Counted from the first letter of the stretch, positions 33,070 to 41,808 are shown. The stretch is DNA of 64,000 nucleotides from JBHOQX01 sp042408595 (GCA_042408595.1 JBHOQX010000082.1:39217-103216); one strand, 5' to 3'. The notes: generated by a model not told the origin, from the letters alone. Translations and numbers: made by a program.

Positions 33070-35871
33070 ATGCCGCCCGAACTGCTCGCCGATGTCGCCC
33101 TGCGCGCGACCATCCCCGGGGCCGACCCGGTCTTCACCTACCGCGTGCCGCCGGCGCTCCGGGGCGTGGCCCGGCCCGGCCTGTTGGTCTGGGCGCCGCT
33201 GCGCCGCCAGCGGGTGCAGGGGATCATCCTCGACCTGTACGCCTGGGAGACCGACCAGACCCCGGCGCAGCGCGGGCTGCCGCTCCACGAGACCCCCGCC
33301 GTCTTCCGGCCCGACCCGGAGGCACCGCCCGACGCCGACGCGCCGGTCATCCGCGACCTGGCGGACATCGCCGACCCGGACGTCGCGCTGACGCCGGCGC
33401 AGGTGCGGCTGGCGCGCTGGCTGAGCGACTCCTATCGGGCCCCACTGTACGACTGCCTGGCGCTGATGCTGCCGCCCGGCGTCGCCCAGGATGCCGAACC
33501 GACCTGGCGGGCGACTGCCGCCGGCCTGGCCGCCGATCTGGGCGCGCTGCCGGAGCGGGAGCGCGCCGTGCTCTACCTGCTGCGGCAGCGCGGCGAGCAG
33601 ACCGAGCACGCGTTGCGCCAGGCGCTGCGCGGCAGCGACAGCGAGCTCCGGGAGACCTACCGGCTGCTGGCCGAGCGCGGCCTGGCCGTTCGCGGGGCGC
33701 TGCTCAGTGGGGCGCGCGCCCGCCCGCGGGTCGAGACCCTCGTCCGCTTGACAGCCACACCGGCGCAGATCGACGGCCTGCTAGCGGACCTGGCCCGCGC
33801 GCCGAAGCAGCGGGCGGTCGTCGCGTGGCTGGCGGGGTGCGCCGGCGCGGGCGGAGGAGATGGGGAAAGCGGGAGAGCAGCGGACAGTGAGGCCGAACTG
33901 GAAGGCGCCGGCGCCCCGCCGCCGGTCCCCCTGACACAGCTCTACGCCGCGACCGGCGCGAACCGGGCGACGCTGCGCGCGCTGGAGGCGCGGGGCGTGC
34001 TCGAACTGAGCACCCGCGAGGTGCGGCGCGACCCGCTGGCCGGCGAGGGTGTTCCGCCCGACACCCCGCCGCCGCTCACGCTGACGCAGGAGCGGGTGTG
34101 GCGGGAGATCGCGGCCGCCCTGGAGCGGAGTGCGGAGGTCAACGTGCAGCGTTCAGCGTTCGACGGACACGGGATCGGGGGTGAAGCCCAACGCCCGGGT
34201 GGAGCAGTGCCACAACACAGAGCTCCGCACGCTGAACCCAAAACGTTTCTGCTCCACGGTGTGACCGGCAGCGGCAAGACCGAGATCTACCTGCGGGCGA
34301 TCGGGCGAACGCTGCGGCAGGGGCGGCAGGCGCTGGTGCTCGTGCCGGAGATCGCGCTGACGGCGCAGCTCGTCCGGCGCTTCGCGGCGCGCTTCCCGGG
34401 GCGGCTCGCCGTGCTGCATAGCGGCCTGCGCCTCGGCGAGCGCTACGACGAGTGGCGCCGGCTGCGCCGCGGCGAGGCCGGCGTGGCGATCGGCTCGCGC
34501 TCCGCCGCCTTCGCGCCGCTGCCGGAACTGGGCCTGATCATCGTGGACGAGGAGCACGAACCAACCTACAAGCACGACGGCAGCCCCCGCTACCACGCCC
34601 GCGATGTCGCCGCGCGGCTGGCCGAGATCACCGGCAGCGTGCTGATCCTCGGCAGCGCCACCCCATCGGTCGAAAGCTACCACGCCGCCCACGCGGGCCA
34701 GACGCGGCTGCTGGAACTGCCGGAGCGTGTCGGGATGCACACCGGCGTGGATGGCCTGCCGCGCTCGCAGCCGCTGCCGCTGCCACCGGTCAGCATCGTG
34801 GACATGCGCCGCGAGCTCCAGGCCGGCAACCGCTCGATCTTCAGCCGCCCGTTGCAGCAGGCGCTCTCCGGCGCGCTGCGCCGCGGCGAGCAGGCGATCC
34901 TGTTCCTCAACCGGCGCGGCGCGGCGTCGTTCGTGATGTGCCGCGACTGCGGCCACGTCGTCGCCTGCCCGAACTGCTCCACCCCGCTCGCACTCCACTA
35001 CCTTCCTGAGGCTGGAGACGGGAGGCGTGAGGCTCGTTCCGACGCGCAAGGCTCCAGCCTCCCGTCCCCCGCCGCGCTCCTCATCTGCCACGCCTGCAAC
35101 CACCGCGAGGATGTGCCACGCCACTGCCCGAACTGCTGGGGCGAACGGATCAAGTCGTTCGGCGTGGGGACCCAGCGGGTGGTCGAAGAGGTCGAGACGC
35201 TCTACCCCGGCGTGCGGGCGCTACGCTGGGACCGCGACAGCGCCGGGCGGCGCGGCGACCACGCCCGCCTGCTGGATCGCTTTCTGCGTCACGACGCTGA
35301 TGTGCTGGTCGGCACGCAGATGATCGCCAAGGGGCTGGACCTGCCGCTGGTCTCGGTCGTCGGGGTGATCGCGGCCGACACCGCGCTGCACCTGCCGGAC
35401 TTCCGCTCCGGCGAGCGGACCTTCCAGTTGCTCACGCAAGTCGCCGGGCGGGCCGGGCGGCGCAGCGCCGGCTCGCAGGTGGTCATCCAGACCTACAACC
35501 CGGAGCACTACGCGCTGCGCGCCGCCCAGGAGCACGACTACCGCGCGTTCTACGTGCAGGAGATCGCCTTCCGGCGACAGGCGGGCTACCCGCCGTTCAG
35601 CCGGCTGGTGCGCTTCATCACGACCGGCGCAAGCGACGAGCGCTGCCAGCGCGCCGCCGCCGCGCTCGCCGACGACATCCGGCGCGCCGCCGCCGCGCTC
35701 GAACTGCGGGACTGGAGCCTGATCGGGCCGGCCCCGGCCTTCTTCCACCGCCAGCGCAGCCGCTTCCGCTGGCACGTCATCCTGCGCGCCGCCGACCCCA
35801 TGCCGCTGCTGGCCGCGCTGCGCCTGCCGCCTGGCTGGGCGGTGGATGTCGACCCGGTGTATGTGCTGTAG
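33070..35871 (+). CDS. priA: Primosomal replication helicase PriA
   Basis: A 933-aa superfamily 2 helicase that restarts stalled replication forks. It has the 3'-DNA-binding N-terminus (FTYRVPPALRGVARPGLLVWAPL), Walker A LLHGVTGSGKTEIYLRAI, ALVLVPEIALTAQL, DEAH-type box IIVDEEHEPTYKHD, ILGSATPSVES, the zinc-binding cysteines (CRDCGHVVACPNC, CHACNHR, CPNC) and LVGTQMIAKGLDLP, VAGRAGRR. It is some 120-200 residues longer than usual owing to three inserts (coding about 33836-33915, 34130-34243, 34995-35085), the last inside the zinc module between CPNC and CHAC. ATG 33070 follows a -10 box by 6 nt. Confidence 0.97.
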   Translation: MPPELLADVALRATIPGADPVFTYRVPPALRGVARPGLLVWAPLRRQRVQGIILDLYAWETDQTPAQRGLPLHETPAVFRPDPEAPPDADAPVIRDLADIADPDVALTPAQVRLARWLSDSYRAPLYDCLALMLPPGVAQDAEPTWRATAAGLAADLGALPERERAVLYLLRQRGEQTEHALRQALRGSDSELRETYRLLAERGLAVRGALLSGARARPRVETLVRLTATPAQIDGLLADLARAPKQRAVVAWLAGCAGAGGGDGESGRAADSEAELEGAGAPPPVPLTQLYAATGANRATLRALEARGVLELSTREVRRDPLAGEGVPPDTPPPLTLTQERVWREIAAALERSAEVNVQRSAFDGHGIGGEAQRPGGAVPQHRAPHAEPKTFLLHGVTGSGKTEIYLRAIGRTLRQGRQALVLVPEIALTAQLVRRFAARFPGRLAVLHSGLRLGERYDEWRRLRRGEAGVAIGSRSAAFAPLPELGLIIVDEEHEPTYKHDGSPRYHARDVAARLAEITGSVLILGSATPSVESYHAAHAGQTRLLELPERVGMHTGVDGLPRSQPLPLPPVSIVDMRRELQAGNRSIFSRPLQQALSGALRRGEQAILFLNRRGAASFVMCRDCGHVVACPNCSTPLALHYLPEAGDGRREARSDAQGSSLPSPAALLICHACNHREDVPRHCPNCWGERIKSFGVGTQRVVEEVETLYPGVRALRWDRDSAGRRGDHARLLDRFLRHDADVLVGTQMIAKGLDLPLVSVVGVIAADTALHLPDFRSGERTFQLLTQVAGRAGRRSAGSQVVIQTYNPEHYALRAAQEHDYRAFYVQEIAFRRQAGYPPFSRLVRFITTGASDERCQRAAAALADDIRRAAAALELRDWSLIGPAPAFFHRQRSRFRWHVILRAADPMPLLAALRLPPGWAVDVDPVYVL

Positions 35872-36302
35872 CCAGCGCGATTCTATTCGATGGGCGCGCC
35901 CCCTGGTGCCGCCCGCTCCCAACGCAGGAGCGCGGGACGGAATGGCGCTTCAGCGCCATCCGGAACCGTCGTTTCAGAACAAAAAATTTTTCCGCACCCC
36001 TCCCCCCGTTTGCGCCCCGTCCCCGCGTACGGGGTTTAGGGGCGGACCGAACACGCGGGCGATAGGGGTTTGTTCGTGTGGTCATGAACTCCACGGCCCT
36101 CATCCCCACGACCCCCTGCCCCCTCCCCCACGTGTGGGGAGGGGGCAGGGGGTAGGGGCCGTGCTGGGTCAGCGCGAAAAACCTCCCCCCGAAAGAGGGG
36201 CACGGGGGTGAGGGCATAGCGCTTGTTCGTGGGCGCACGCGACCAAAAGGGCCTTGGAGGGACGCGCCGCTCTGAACTCCCCACCGCGCAGGGCCTGTCA
36301 CC
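35872..36302. repeat. Gene-free convergent spacer filled with palindromic repeats
   Basis: Between priA and the ArsR gene no coding region is apparent. It holds ATGGCGCT-TC-AGCGCCAT (about 35942-35959), an A6T5 run near 35985, a perfect 18-bp C-rich hairpin (36111-36128 with 36136-36153), and two related copies of a CCCTCACCCCCGTGCCCCTC-like element in opposite orientation (36090-36170 and 36180-36220). Two similar GTTTGTTCGTG / GCTTGTTCGTG words flank them. These look like interspersed palindromic elements plus transcription-ending hairpins. Confidence 0.65.
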
Positions 36303-36671
36303 TCACCCGTGGCCCACGTGCTCCAGGCTGAGCTGAAACAGCCGGGCGACGTGGTCATCATCCAGGGCATAGAACACGAGCTTCCCCTCGCGCCGGCTGC
36401 GGACGACCCGCAGGCTGCGCAGCAGCCGGAGCTGATGCGACACCGCCGGCTCTTTCATCCCCAGCACCGCCGCCAGGTCGCCGACGCATAGCTCGGCATG
36501 TGAGAGGGCGTGGATGATGCGCACCCGGGTCGGGTCGGCCATCGCCTTGAAGATCTCGGCCAGCTCGACGATCATGGCCGGCTCAAGCGCATGCGCGCGT
36601 ACCCGCCGCACCGCGTCGGCATCCACTACCCCGGCTTCGCCGGGTGCGCCCGCGCTCTCGACGGCAGCCAT
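36303..36671 (-). CDS. ArsR/SmtB-family metal-responsive repressor
   Basis: A 122-aa winged-helix regulator. The core EIFKAMADPTRVRIIHALSHAELCVGDLAAVLGMKEPAVSHQL has the ELCVGDL motif typical of metal-sensing ArsR proteins, and the recognition helix is AVSHQLRLLRSL. The C-terminal helix has Asp, His, His, His spaced as DxH-X10-HxxH (DDHVARLFQLSLEHVGH), matching the alpha-5 zinc site of SmtB/ZiaR. So a Zn(II)-type sensor that leaves DNA on metal binding is likely. ATG 36671 has AAGGAG upstream. It follows the lipid kinase gene by 52 bp; no metal transporter is adjacent. Confidence 0.88.
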   Translation of the reverse strand: MAAVESAGAPGEAGVVDADAVRRVRAHALEPAMIVELAEIFKAMADPTRVRIIHALSHAELCVGDLAAVLGMKEPAVSHQLRLLRSLRVVRSRREGKLVFYALDDDHVARLFQLSLEHVGHG

Positions 36672-36723
36672 AGCCTCTCCTTGCTGACAACAGACGGACC
36701 GAAGGCGCACGAACGCCGATGGG

Positions 36724-37725
36724 TCACGCATCGCCGCCAGGCGCGCGGTGGCCGAGCGGGGCGAGCAGGCGGCGACCGGCGCGGGCGGCAGGCGCGGGGC
36801 GTTGGAGCAGGTCGCTATCCGGCAGGGACGGCGGCAGCAGCGCCAGAAGCGCGCCGGGCACACATTCAAACGACATCGGCGTCGTGCCGATATAGTCGCC
36901 ATCGACCTGGACCGGGAGCGGGCGGCGCGATTCGATCCGCACCGTTCGCGCGCGGTGGTAGCCGATATCCGCGTCCTGGTCGAAGCGGCGTGTCCAGAGC
37001 GAGAGCAGCTTCAGTGGCGCGCTCCAGAGGGTCCGGCCCCGGATGATGCAGACATCCAGCAGGCCGTCGTCGAGGCTGGCGCGCGCGGTGAATTTGACGA
37101 AGCCGCCATACAGCTGCGAGTTGCCGAGGACAACCATCAGCACACGCGCTCGATGCGTCACGCCGTCAAGCTGCAGGGAGACGCGGGTGCCGCGCCAGCT
37201 TCCGGCGAGCGAGACAACCTGGAAGGCGTAGGCCAGCACACCCAGGCGGCGTTTGGCCTCGGCGCGCACGGCCGCCGTCACCGCGGCATCGAAGCCGACG
37301 CCGCACATCAGCAGGAAGTAGCGCCCGCCCGCCCGGCCCAGGTCGATCCGCTCGACGCGGGCATTGAGCAAGGCGGCAGCGGCGGCGCGCGGCTGGAGCG
37401 GCAGCCCGAGCTCGCGCACCCAGACATTGACCGTGCCAGCCGGCAACGCGGCCAGCGCTGTCGTCGTTCCGGCGATCCCGTTCACGACCTCGTTGACCGT
37501 GCCGTCGCCGCCGGCGGCCGCGACCAGGTCGTACCCGGCGCGCGCGGCCTCGCGCGCCAGGCGGATGCCGTCGCCGGGTCCGGCAGTGGGCTGCATCTCG
37601 ACCGACCAACCGGCGTCGAGCCAGACATCGCGCGCGGCCTGGAGCGCCTGCCGTTGACTAGCGGCCTGGCCAGCGGCAGGGTTGAAGACGATCAGCGCGC
37701 GAACTGGGGCATGGCGCAATTGCAT
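36724..37725 (-). CDS. Diacylglycerol kinase-like lipid kinase (YegS/DgkB family)
   Basis: A 333-aa kinase with ALIVFNPAAGQ, the nucleotide loop AAAGGDGTVNEVVNGIAGT (GGDGT), LAALPAGTVNVWVRELGLP and the C-terminal beta-sandwich (VVLGNSQLYGGFVKFTARASLDDGLLDV, VQVDGDYIG). It phosphorylates diacylglycerol or a related lipid at the membrane surface. NVW replaces the more common NDF after PAGT. The last 25 residues are Arg/Pro/Ala-rich. ATG 37725 lies 7 nt after TATACT. Confidence 0.92.
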   Translation of the reverse strand: MQLRHAPVRALIVFNPAAGQAASQRQALQAARDVWLDAGWSVEMQPTAGPGDGIRLAREAARAGYDLVAAAGGDGTVNEVVNGIAGTTTALAALPAGTVNVWVRELGLPLQPRAAAAALLNARVERIDLGRAGGRYFLLMCGVGFDAAVTAAVRAEAKRRLGVLAYAFQVVSLAGSWRGTRVSLQLDGVTHRARVLMVVLGNSQLYGGFVKFTARASLDDGLLDVCIIRGRTLWSAPLKLLSLWTRRFDQDADIGYHRARTVRIESRRPLPVQVDGDYIGTTPMSFECVPGALLALLPPSLPDSDLLQRPAPAARAGRRLLAPLGHRAPGGDA

Positions 37726-37732
37726 GGCGGGG

Positions 37733-37738
37733 AGTATA
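37733..37738 (-). promoter_or_regulatory. TATACT -10 box for leaderless lipid kinase gene
   Basis: Minus-strand TATACT (37738-37733) ends 7 nt before ATG 37725; the intervening bases CCCCGCC contain no ribosome-binding site. Confidence 0.55.
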
Positions 37739-37785
37739 CCATGTCGCGCGCTCCGTGGGCAGGCGCATCCGCGCCTTCCGCCAGC

Positions 37786-38541
37786 CTAGGCTTCGTCGCA
37801 CTCCGGAGCGGGCGGGCTGGTGCGGATGGTGTCGGGCGTGTCGATCCAGCCGCGCCTGAGCGCATAGATCACCGCCTGCGTCCGGTCATTCAGCGAGAGC
37901 TTGCGCAGGATCGAGGAGATGTGATTCTTGACCGTCTGGGTGCTGATCTTGAGGTCCTCGGCGATCTCTTTGTTGCTCCCGCCGGCAGCGATCCGTTCCA
38001 GCACCTCGATCTCGCGCTCGCTCAGCGGCGTGAAGAGCGGGAAGTCGCTGTCCGGCGTCGCCGAAACATCCTGCGGCAGGTTGCGGAACTGCGACAGCAG
38101 CCGGCTGGCGACTTTCGGCTCTTCGAGCACGACATCGTTGATCACATACTCGCCACGGGCCACACGCCGCAATATCTCGGCCAGGTGCTTTGGGGCGATG
38201 TCTTTGGAGCGGTAGGCTGCCGCGCCGGCCTGGAGCGCGTTGAACGCCTGCTCATCGCTCTCGTGAATGCTGAGCATCACCACACCCAGATTCGGATACA
38301 GGTTGCGAATCTGGCGCGTCAGCTCCAGCCCGCTCATCCGCGGCAGGTCGAGGTCCACCAACGCGACGTTCGGTTCCCGGTTCGGCGGAGCGTTCGTCAG
38401 CCAGGCGATCGCCTCCTCGCCCGAGGAAGCCTCCTCGACGATCGTAATGTCGTCGTACTGCGACAGCGCGAAGCGCACACCCTGTCGGAACAGCGGGTGG
38501 TCGTCAACCAGTAGCAGCTTTACGGAGACGTTGGGGGGCAC
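37786..38541 (-). CDS. NarL/LuxR-family response regulator
   Basis: A 251-aa regulator. The receiver domain has LLLVDDHPLFRQGV, the phospho-acceptor in VALVDLDLPRMSG, VVMLSIHES and the Lys in YRSKDIAPKHL. The C-terminal LuxR helix-turn-helix is LSEREIEVLERIAAGGSNKEIAEDLKIS followed by TVKNHISSILRKL. GTG 38541 has AAGGAAG upstream and overlaps the 3' end of maf by 22 bp, so the two are probably translationally linked. No cognate kinase is adjacent, so it is an orphan here. Confidence 0.94.
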   Translation of the reverse strand: MPPNVSVKLLLVDDHPLFRQGVRFALSQYDDITIVEEASSGEEAIAWLTNAPPNREPNVALVDLDLPRMSGLELTRQIRNLYPNLGVVMLSIHESDEQAFNALQAGAAAYRSKDIAPKHLAEILRRVARGEYVINDVVLEEPKVASRLLSQFRNLPQDVSATPDSDFPLFTPLSEREIEVLERIAAGGSNKEIAEDLKISTQTVKNHISSILRKLSLNDRTQAVIYALRRGWIDTPDTIRTSPPAPECDEA

Positions 38542-39218
38542 GGCAGCGCTTCCTTTCCCTGGTCTGCGAGCCAGCGTCGGTATGCAGCGGCCGGATCGGC
38601 CAGCCCGGGCAGGCCGGCGGCGCTCAGCAGGCGGTGAGTCGCCGGCAACGGCAGCCCGACGACATTCGTGTAGCTTCCCTCCACCCGGCGGACGAGCCGC
38701 CCGCCGAGCCCCTGAATACCGTAGGCGCCCGCTTTGTCCAGCGGTTCACCGGTGGCGACATACCCGGTGATCGTGGCATCGTCCAGCGGCGCGATCTCCA
38801 CCAGGCTGCGCACCACCTCGAACACCGGCCCGGTGCGCGCAAGGACGCACAGGCCGGTATAGACCATGTGTGTACGCCCGGAGAGGCGGCGGAGCATTGC
38901 ACAGGCGTCGTCCGCATCGACCGGCTTGTTCAGCACCTCTCCATCCAATACCACAATCGTGTCGGCGGCGAGCAGCACGCCGCCATCCGCTTCGGGCGCG
39001 GCGGCGTTCGCCTTGCGCCAGGGCAGCAGCGCAGGATGGGCGCGCGGCGGCACGCCATCCGCCGGGGGGAGCGCGGCCAGCACCGCCCGGGGCGTGGGCG
39101 TCTCACGCTCTTCGGCGTCGGTGGCTGTGACGCGGAAAGGCACGCCGAGGTACCGGAGCAGCTCACGCCGCCGGGGGGATGCAGATGCGAGCAGCAGCGC
39201 GGGCGTGTCAGCAATCAT
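38520..39218 (-). CDS. maf: Maf-like nucleoside triphosphate pyrophosphatase
   Basis: A 232-aa house-cleaning phosphatase that hydrolyses dTTP/UTP or modified pyrimidine nucleotides. It has LLLASASPRRRELLRYLGVPF, VLLAADTIVVLDGEVLNKP, MLRRLSGRTHMVYTG, GYVATGEPLDKAGAYGIQG and the terminal VVGLPLPATHRLL. A Pro/Ala-rich stretch (PPADGVPPRAHPALLPWR) lengthens the loop after the first motif. Start ATG 39218 overlaps the stop of the upstream zinc-ribbon gene by one base (TAATG). Confidence 0.95.
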   Translation of the reverse strand: MIADTPALLLASASPRRRELLRYLGVPFRVTATDAEERETPTPRAVLAALPPADGVPPRAHPALLPWRKANAAAPEADGGVLLAADTIVVLDGEVLNKPVDADDACAMLRRLSGRTHMVYTGLCVLARTGPVFEVVRSLVEIAPLDDATITGYVATGEPLDKAGAYGIQGLGGRLVRRVEGSYTNVVGLPLPATHRLLSAAGLPGLADPAAAYRRWLADQGKEALPCPPTSP

Positions 39219-39430
39219 TACTGATGGGTGTACGGCGCATGCGTCCGGGTGTTCACCGGCTCGTTGATGAACAGATTGCCCTTATGAATTTTCAGGTTGA
39301 AGCCGCAGGCCGGGTTGGTGCAGACCCAGGCCTTGTACATGATCGCCGCGCCATCCGTCCCATAATCCGACAGCGGAACCAGATCGCCCTCGCCGCACTG
39401 GCGGCATTTCGGCCACATTGCGTTCTGCAT
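39218..39430 (-). CDS. Small zinc-ribbon protein
   Basis: A 70-aa protein with two cysteine pairs, CRQC and CTNPAC, spaced 30 residues apart, forming a probable zinc ribbon, with GDLVPLSDYGTDGAAIMYKAW between. ATG 39430 has GAGGAGGG upstream. TAATG overlap with maf indicates one operon (zinc ribbon, maf, response regulator). Specific role unknown; nucleic-acid or protein binding is likely. Confidence 0.8.
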   Translation of the reverse strand: MQNAMWPKCRQCGEGDLVPLSDYGTDGAAIMYKAWVCTNPACGFNLKIHKGNLFINEPVNTRTHAPYTHQ

Positions 39431-39539
39431 CGGAACACCCTCCTCTTCGAGACCGCCGCGCATCCGCACTTGCCCGGTGTGGCCGCCCCGACCCGCCGCG
39501 CACACGGGCATCCCAGGGCGCGCGTATCGTAGCATGGAA

Positions 39540-39635
39540 CCGGGCAGGTGACAAGGGAGCAGGCCAGCGTGCAACGTGCACCATGCCGAGTGCAGCACGG
39601 CGAGTGCAGCGTTTAGCGCTCTGCACTGTTGAACC
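39540..39635. repeat. GTGCAGCGT-type repeats at the 3' end of purN
   Basis: The spacer contains GCGTGCAACGTGCACC, GAGTGCAGCACGGC and GTGCAGCGTTTAGCGCTC (39604-39621). The last matches 34144-34161 inside priA at 16 of 18 bases. The element supplies the last codons and stop of purN (SAER then TAA). Confidence 0.6.
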
Positions 39636-40302
39636 CGGCGGCGAGGCGCGCCACCACCTCGACGATCAGTCGCCGTTCCTCGGCCTTGATCCGCTCATGA
39701 AGCGTCGATTCGTCGTCGCCAGGGAGCACCGGCACCTCTGCGCGCGCCAGCACCGGGCCGTCATCCACCGCCGGGGTCACTAGGTGTACCGTGCAGCCGG
39801 TGACCGGCAGGCCGCGCCGCAGCGCCTCCGGCACCACCCGCGCGCCGCGCAGCGCCGGGATGACCAGGCCGCCGCGAGTGACGACCGTCTCGCCGCCGCC
39901 GTCCGGCAGCAACGCCGGGTGCTGGTTGATCACGCGGCCGGGGAAGCGGCCGAGGAACGACGCCGACAGGACGCGCATGAAACCGGAGAGCACGACCAAA
40001 TCCGGTGCGAAGGCGGCGATGACGTCGGCCAGCCGATCTTCCCAGGCGGCGCGCACGGCAACCCGGTCGTCTGGGCGGGCCGGCGGCAGCGGCACGAACG
40101 CCGCCGGAACGCCGCGCCGCAGCGCCCGCTGCAAGCCGAAAGCATCCGCCCGGTCGCTCACCACCAGCGCAACCTCCACGCCGGCCAGCGCGCCCGCATC
40201 CTGGGCGTCGAACAACGCCTGCAGGTTCGAGCCGCCGCCGGACACCAGCACGGCCAGACGGTAGGGCGTACGGCGCGCGCGCTGCGCTGTGTGCTCGGTC
40301 AT
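39613..40302 (-). CDS. purN: Phosphoribosylglycinamide formyltransferase PurN
   Basis: A 229-aa enzyme transferring formyl from 10-formyl-THF to GAR in purine synthesis. It has LAVLVSGGGSNLQALFDAQ, VVLSGFMRVLSASFLGRFPGRVINQHPALLP (catalytic Asn and His) and the Asp in AVDDGPVLA. After ALLP there is an extra segment (DGGGETVVTRGGLVIPALRGARVV) absent in E. coli PurN. ATG 40302 begins MTEHTAQRARR. purD lies 142 bp upstream on the same strand with repeats between. Confidence 0.95.
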   Translation of the reverse strand: MTEHTAQRARRTPYRLAVLVSGGGSNLQALFDAQDAGALAGVEVALVVSDRADAFGLQRALRRGVPAAFVPLPPARPDDRVAVRAAWEDRLADVIAAFAPDLVVLSGFMRVLSASFLGRFPGRVINQHPALLPDGGGETVVTRGGLVIPALRGARVVPEALRRGLPVTGCTVHLVTPAVDDGPVLARAEVPVLPGDDESTLHERIKAEERRLIVEVVARLAAGFNSAER

Positions 40303-40444
40303 GGGTCTGAGCGGCGGACGAACAACACACGACGAACGACGCACGGGCGCCATCCGCGATGGGAAGCTCGCCGCCGGTAGAGGCCTGGCATGCCGTGTTT
40401 GTTCGTCGTCGGTGGACGAAGGACGAGCATAGGCCCGGTCGCGG
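40303..40444. repeat. GACGAACGACG / GGTGGACG repeats between purN and purD
   Basis: The spacer holds ACGACGAACGACGCACGG on one side and GTTCGTCGTCGGTGGACGAAGGACGAG on the other, partly inverted relative to each other. The same words occur at 11820-11950 and in the mnmA insert. Confidence 0.5.
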
Positions 40445-41695
40445 TCAGGGAAGCCCCCCGCCGATATCGCGGCGGAACTGCATGCCGGGGAACGAGATCA
40501 GTTCGACAACACCGTATGCCCGGCGCAGCGCGGCGCGTAGATCCCGCCCCATGCCGGTGATGCCCAGCACGCGCCCGCCGCACGTCACCAGATGGCCGCC
40601 GTCCCATGCGGTGCCGGCGTGAAAAATCAGGACGCCCGGCTCATCCACGCCTTCGATCCCGCTGATCGGGTCGCCGTAGCGCGGCGGGCCGGGGTAGCCG
40701 GCCGCGGCGAGCACGATGCAAGCGGTCGCACCGGCTTTTTGGCCGAGCATCGCTGGGTCGAGCCGGCCCGCCGCGCAGGCGTGCAACGCCGCTAGCAAGT
40801 CGCCCTCGATCAGCGGCATGATCGCCTGTGTCTCCGGGTCGCCAAAGCGGGCGTTGAACTCCAGCACGCGCGGACCCTCCTCTGTCAGGATCAGGCCGGC
40901 ATAGAGCGCGCCCCGAAAAGGGGTGCCCTCGTCCACCAGCGCGCGCACCACCGGCTGCATCACCTGGCGGACGATCTCCTCGCGTAGCTCGGGCGCGAGG
41001 AACGGCGACGGCGCGAACGCCCCCATGCCGCCGGTGTTCGGCCCGGTGTCACCGTCGCCCAGGCGCTTGTGGTCCTGCGCCGCCGGCAGCGGCAGCAGCC
41101 GCTCGCCATCGCACAGCGCGATCAGCGAGACCTCGCGCCCGTGAAGGCGCTCCTCCAGCACCAGCCGCGCCCCGGCCACGGTGTGCCCGAGCGCCGCGAT
41201 CGCCGCCAGTGTCTCGTCCACGCTCTCGGCGACGACCACCCCCTTGCCGGCGGCCAACCCGTCCGCCTTGACGACCCAGGGGCGCCCGCTGGCCCGCACA
41301 AACGCCGCCGCCGCCGCCGGATCGTCGAACACCTGCGCCGCAGCGGTCGGCACGCCGGCGCGCTGCATCAACTCCTTGGCGAAGGCTTTGCTGCTCTCGA
41401 TCCGTGCGGCGGCGGCGGTCGGCCCGAAGACCGGGATGCCGGCGGCGAGGCAAGCATCGGCCAGGCCGGCGGCCAGCGGCGCCTCCGGGCCGACAACCAC
41501 CAGATCCACCCGCTCGCGCCGGGCGACATCGACCAGCAGCGCCGTGGCGCTGGAGTCCACCGGAATGTTGCGGCCAAGCAGCGCCGTGCCGGGGTTGCCC
41601 GGGGCGATCAGCAGCTGTGTCAGCAGGGGCGACTGGGCGAGCTTCCAGGCGAGTGCGTGCTCGCGCCCGCCCGAGCCGACGAGCAGAACCTTCAC
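40445..41695 (-). CDS. purD: Phosphoribosylamine-glycine ligase PurD
   Basis: A 416-aa ATP-grasp enzyme making GAR from phosphoribosylamine and glycine, the step before PurN. It begins VLLVGSGGREHALAWKLAQS and has VGPEAPLAAGLAD, GIPVFGPTAAAARIESSKAFAK, PWVVKADGLAAGKGVVV, DHKRLGDGDTGPNTGGMGA and VLEFNARFGDPETQ. GTG 41695 has GAGG upstream. With purN it forms part of the de novo purine pathway. Confidence 0.97.
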   Translation of the reverse strand: MKVLLVGSGGREHALAWKLAQSPLLTQLLIAPGNPGTALLGRNIPVDSSATALLVDVARRERVDLVVVGPEAPLAAGLADACLAAGIPVFGPTAAAARIESSKAFAKELMQRAGVPTAAAQVFDDPAAAAAFVRASGRPWVVKADGLAAGKGVVVAESVDETLAAIAALGHTVAGARLVLEERLHGREVSLIALCDGERLLPLPAAQDHKRLGDGDTGPNTGGMGAFAPSPFLAPELREEIVRQVMQPVVRALVDEGTPFRGALYAGLILTEEGPRVLEFNARFGDPETQAIMPLIEGDLLAALHACAAGRLDPAMLGQKAGATACIVLAAAGYPGPPRYGDPISGIEGVDEPGVLIFHAGTAWDGGHLVTCGGRVLGITGMGRDLRAALRRAYGVVELISFPGMQFRRDIGGGLP

Positions 41696-41808
41696 GTGAT
41701 CCTCGCTCCTTGCAACGCGCGGCAGCCGTTCAGGGGGCGGAGCGGCGCGGCGCTGCCATCCCGCCGGCTGCTTGCATCGATTATAGCACAGCGCCCGGCG
41801 GTGGTATA

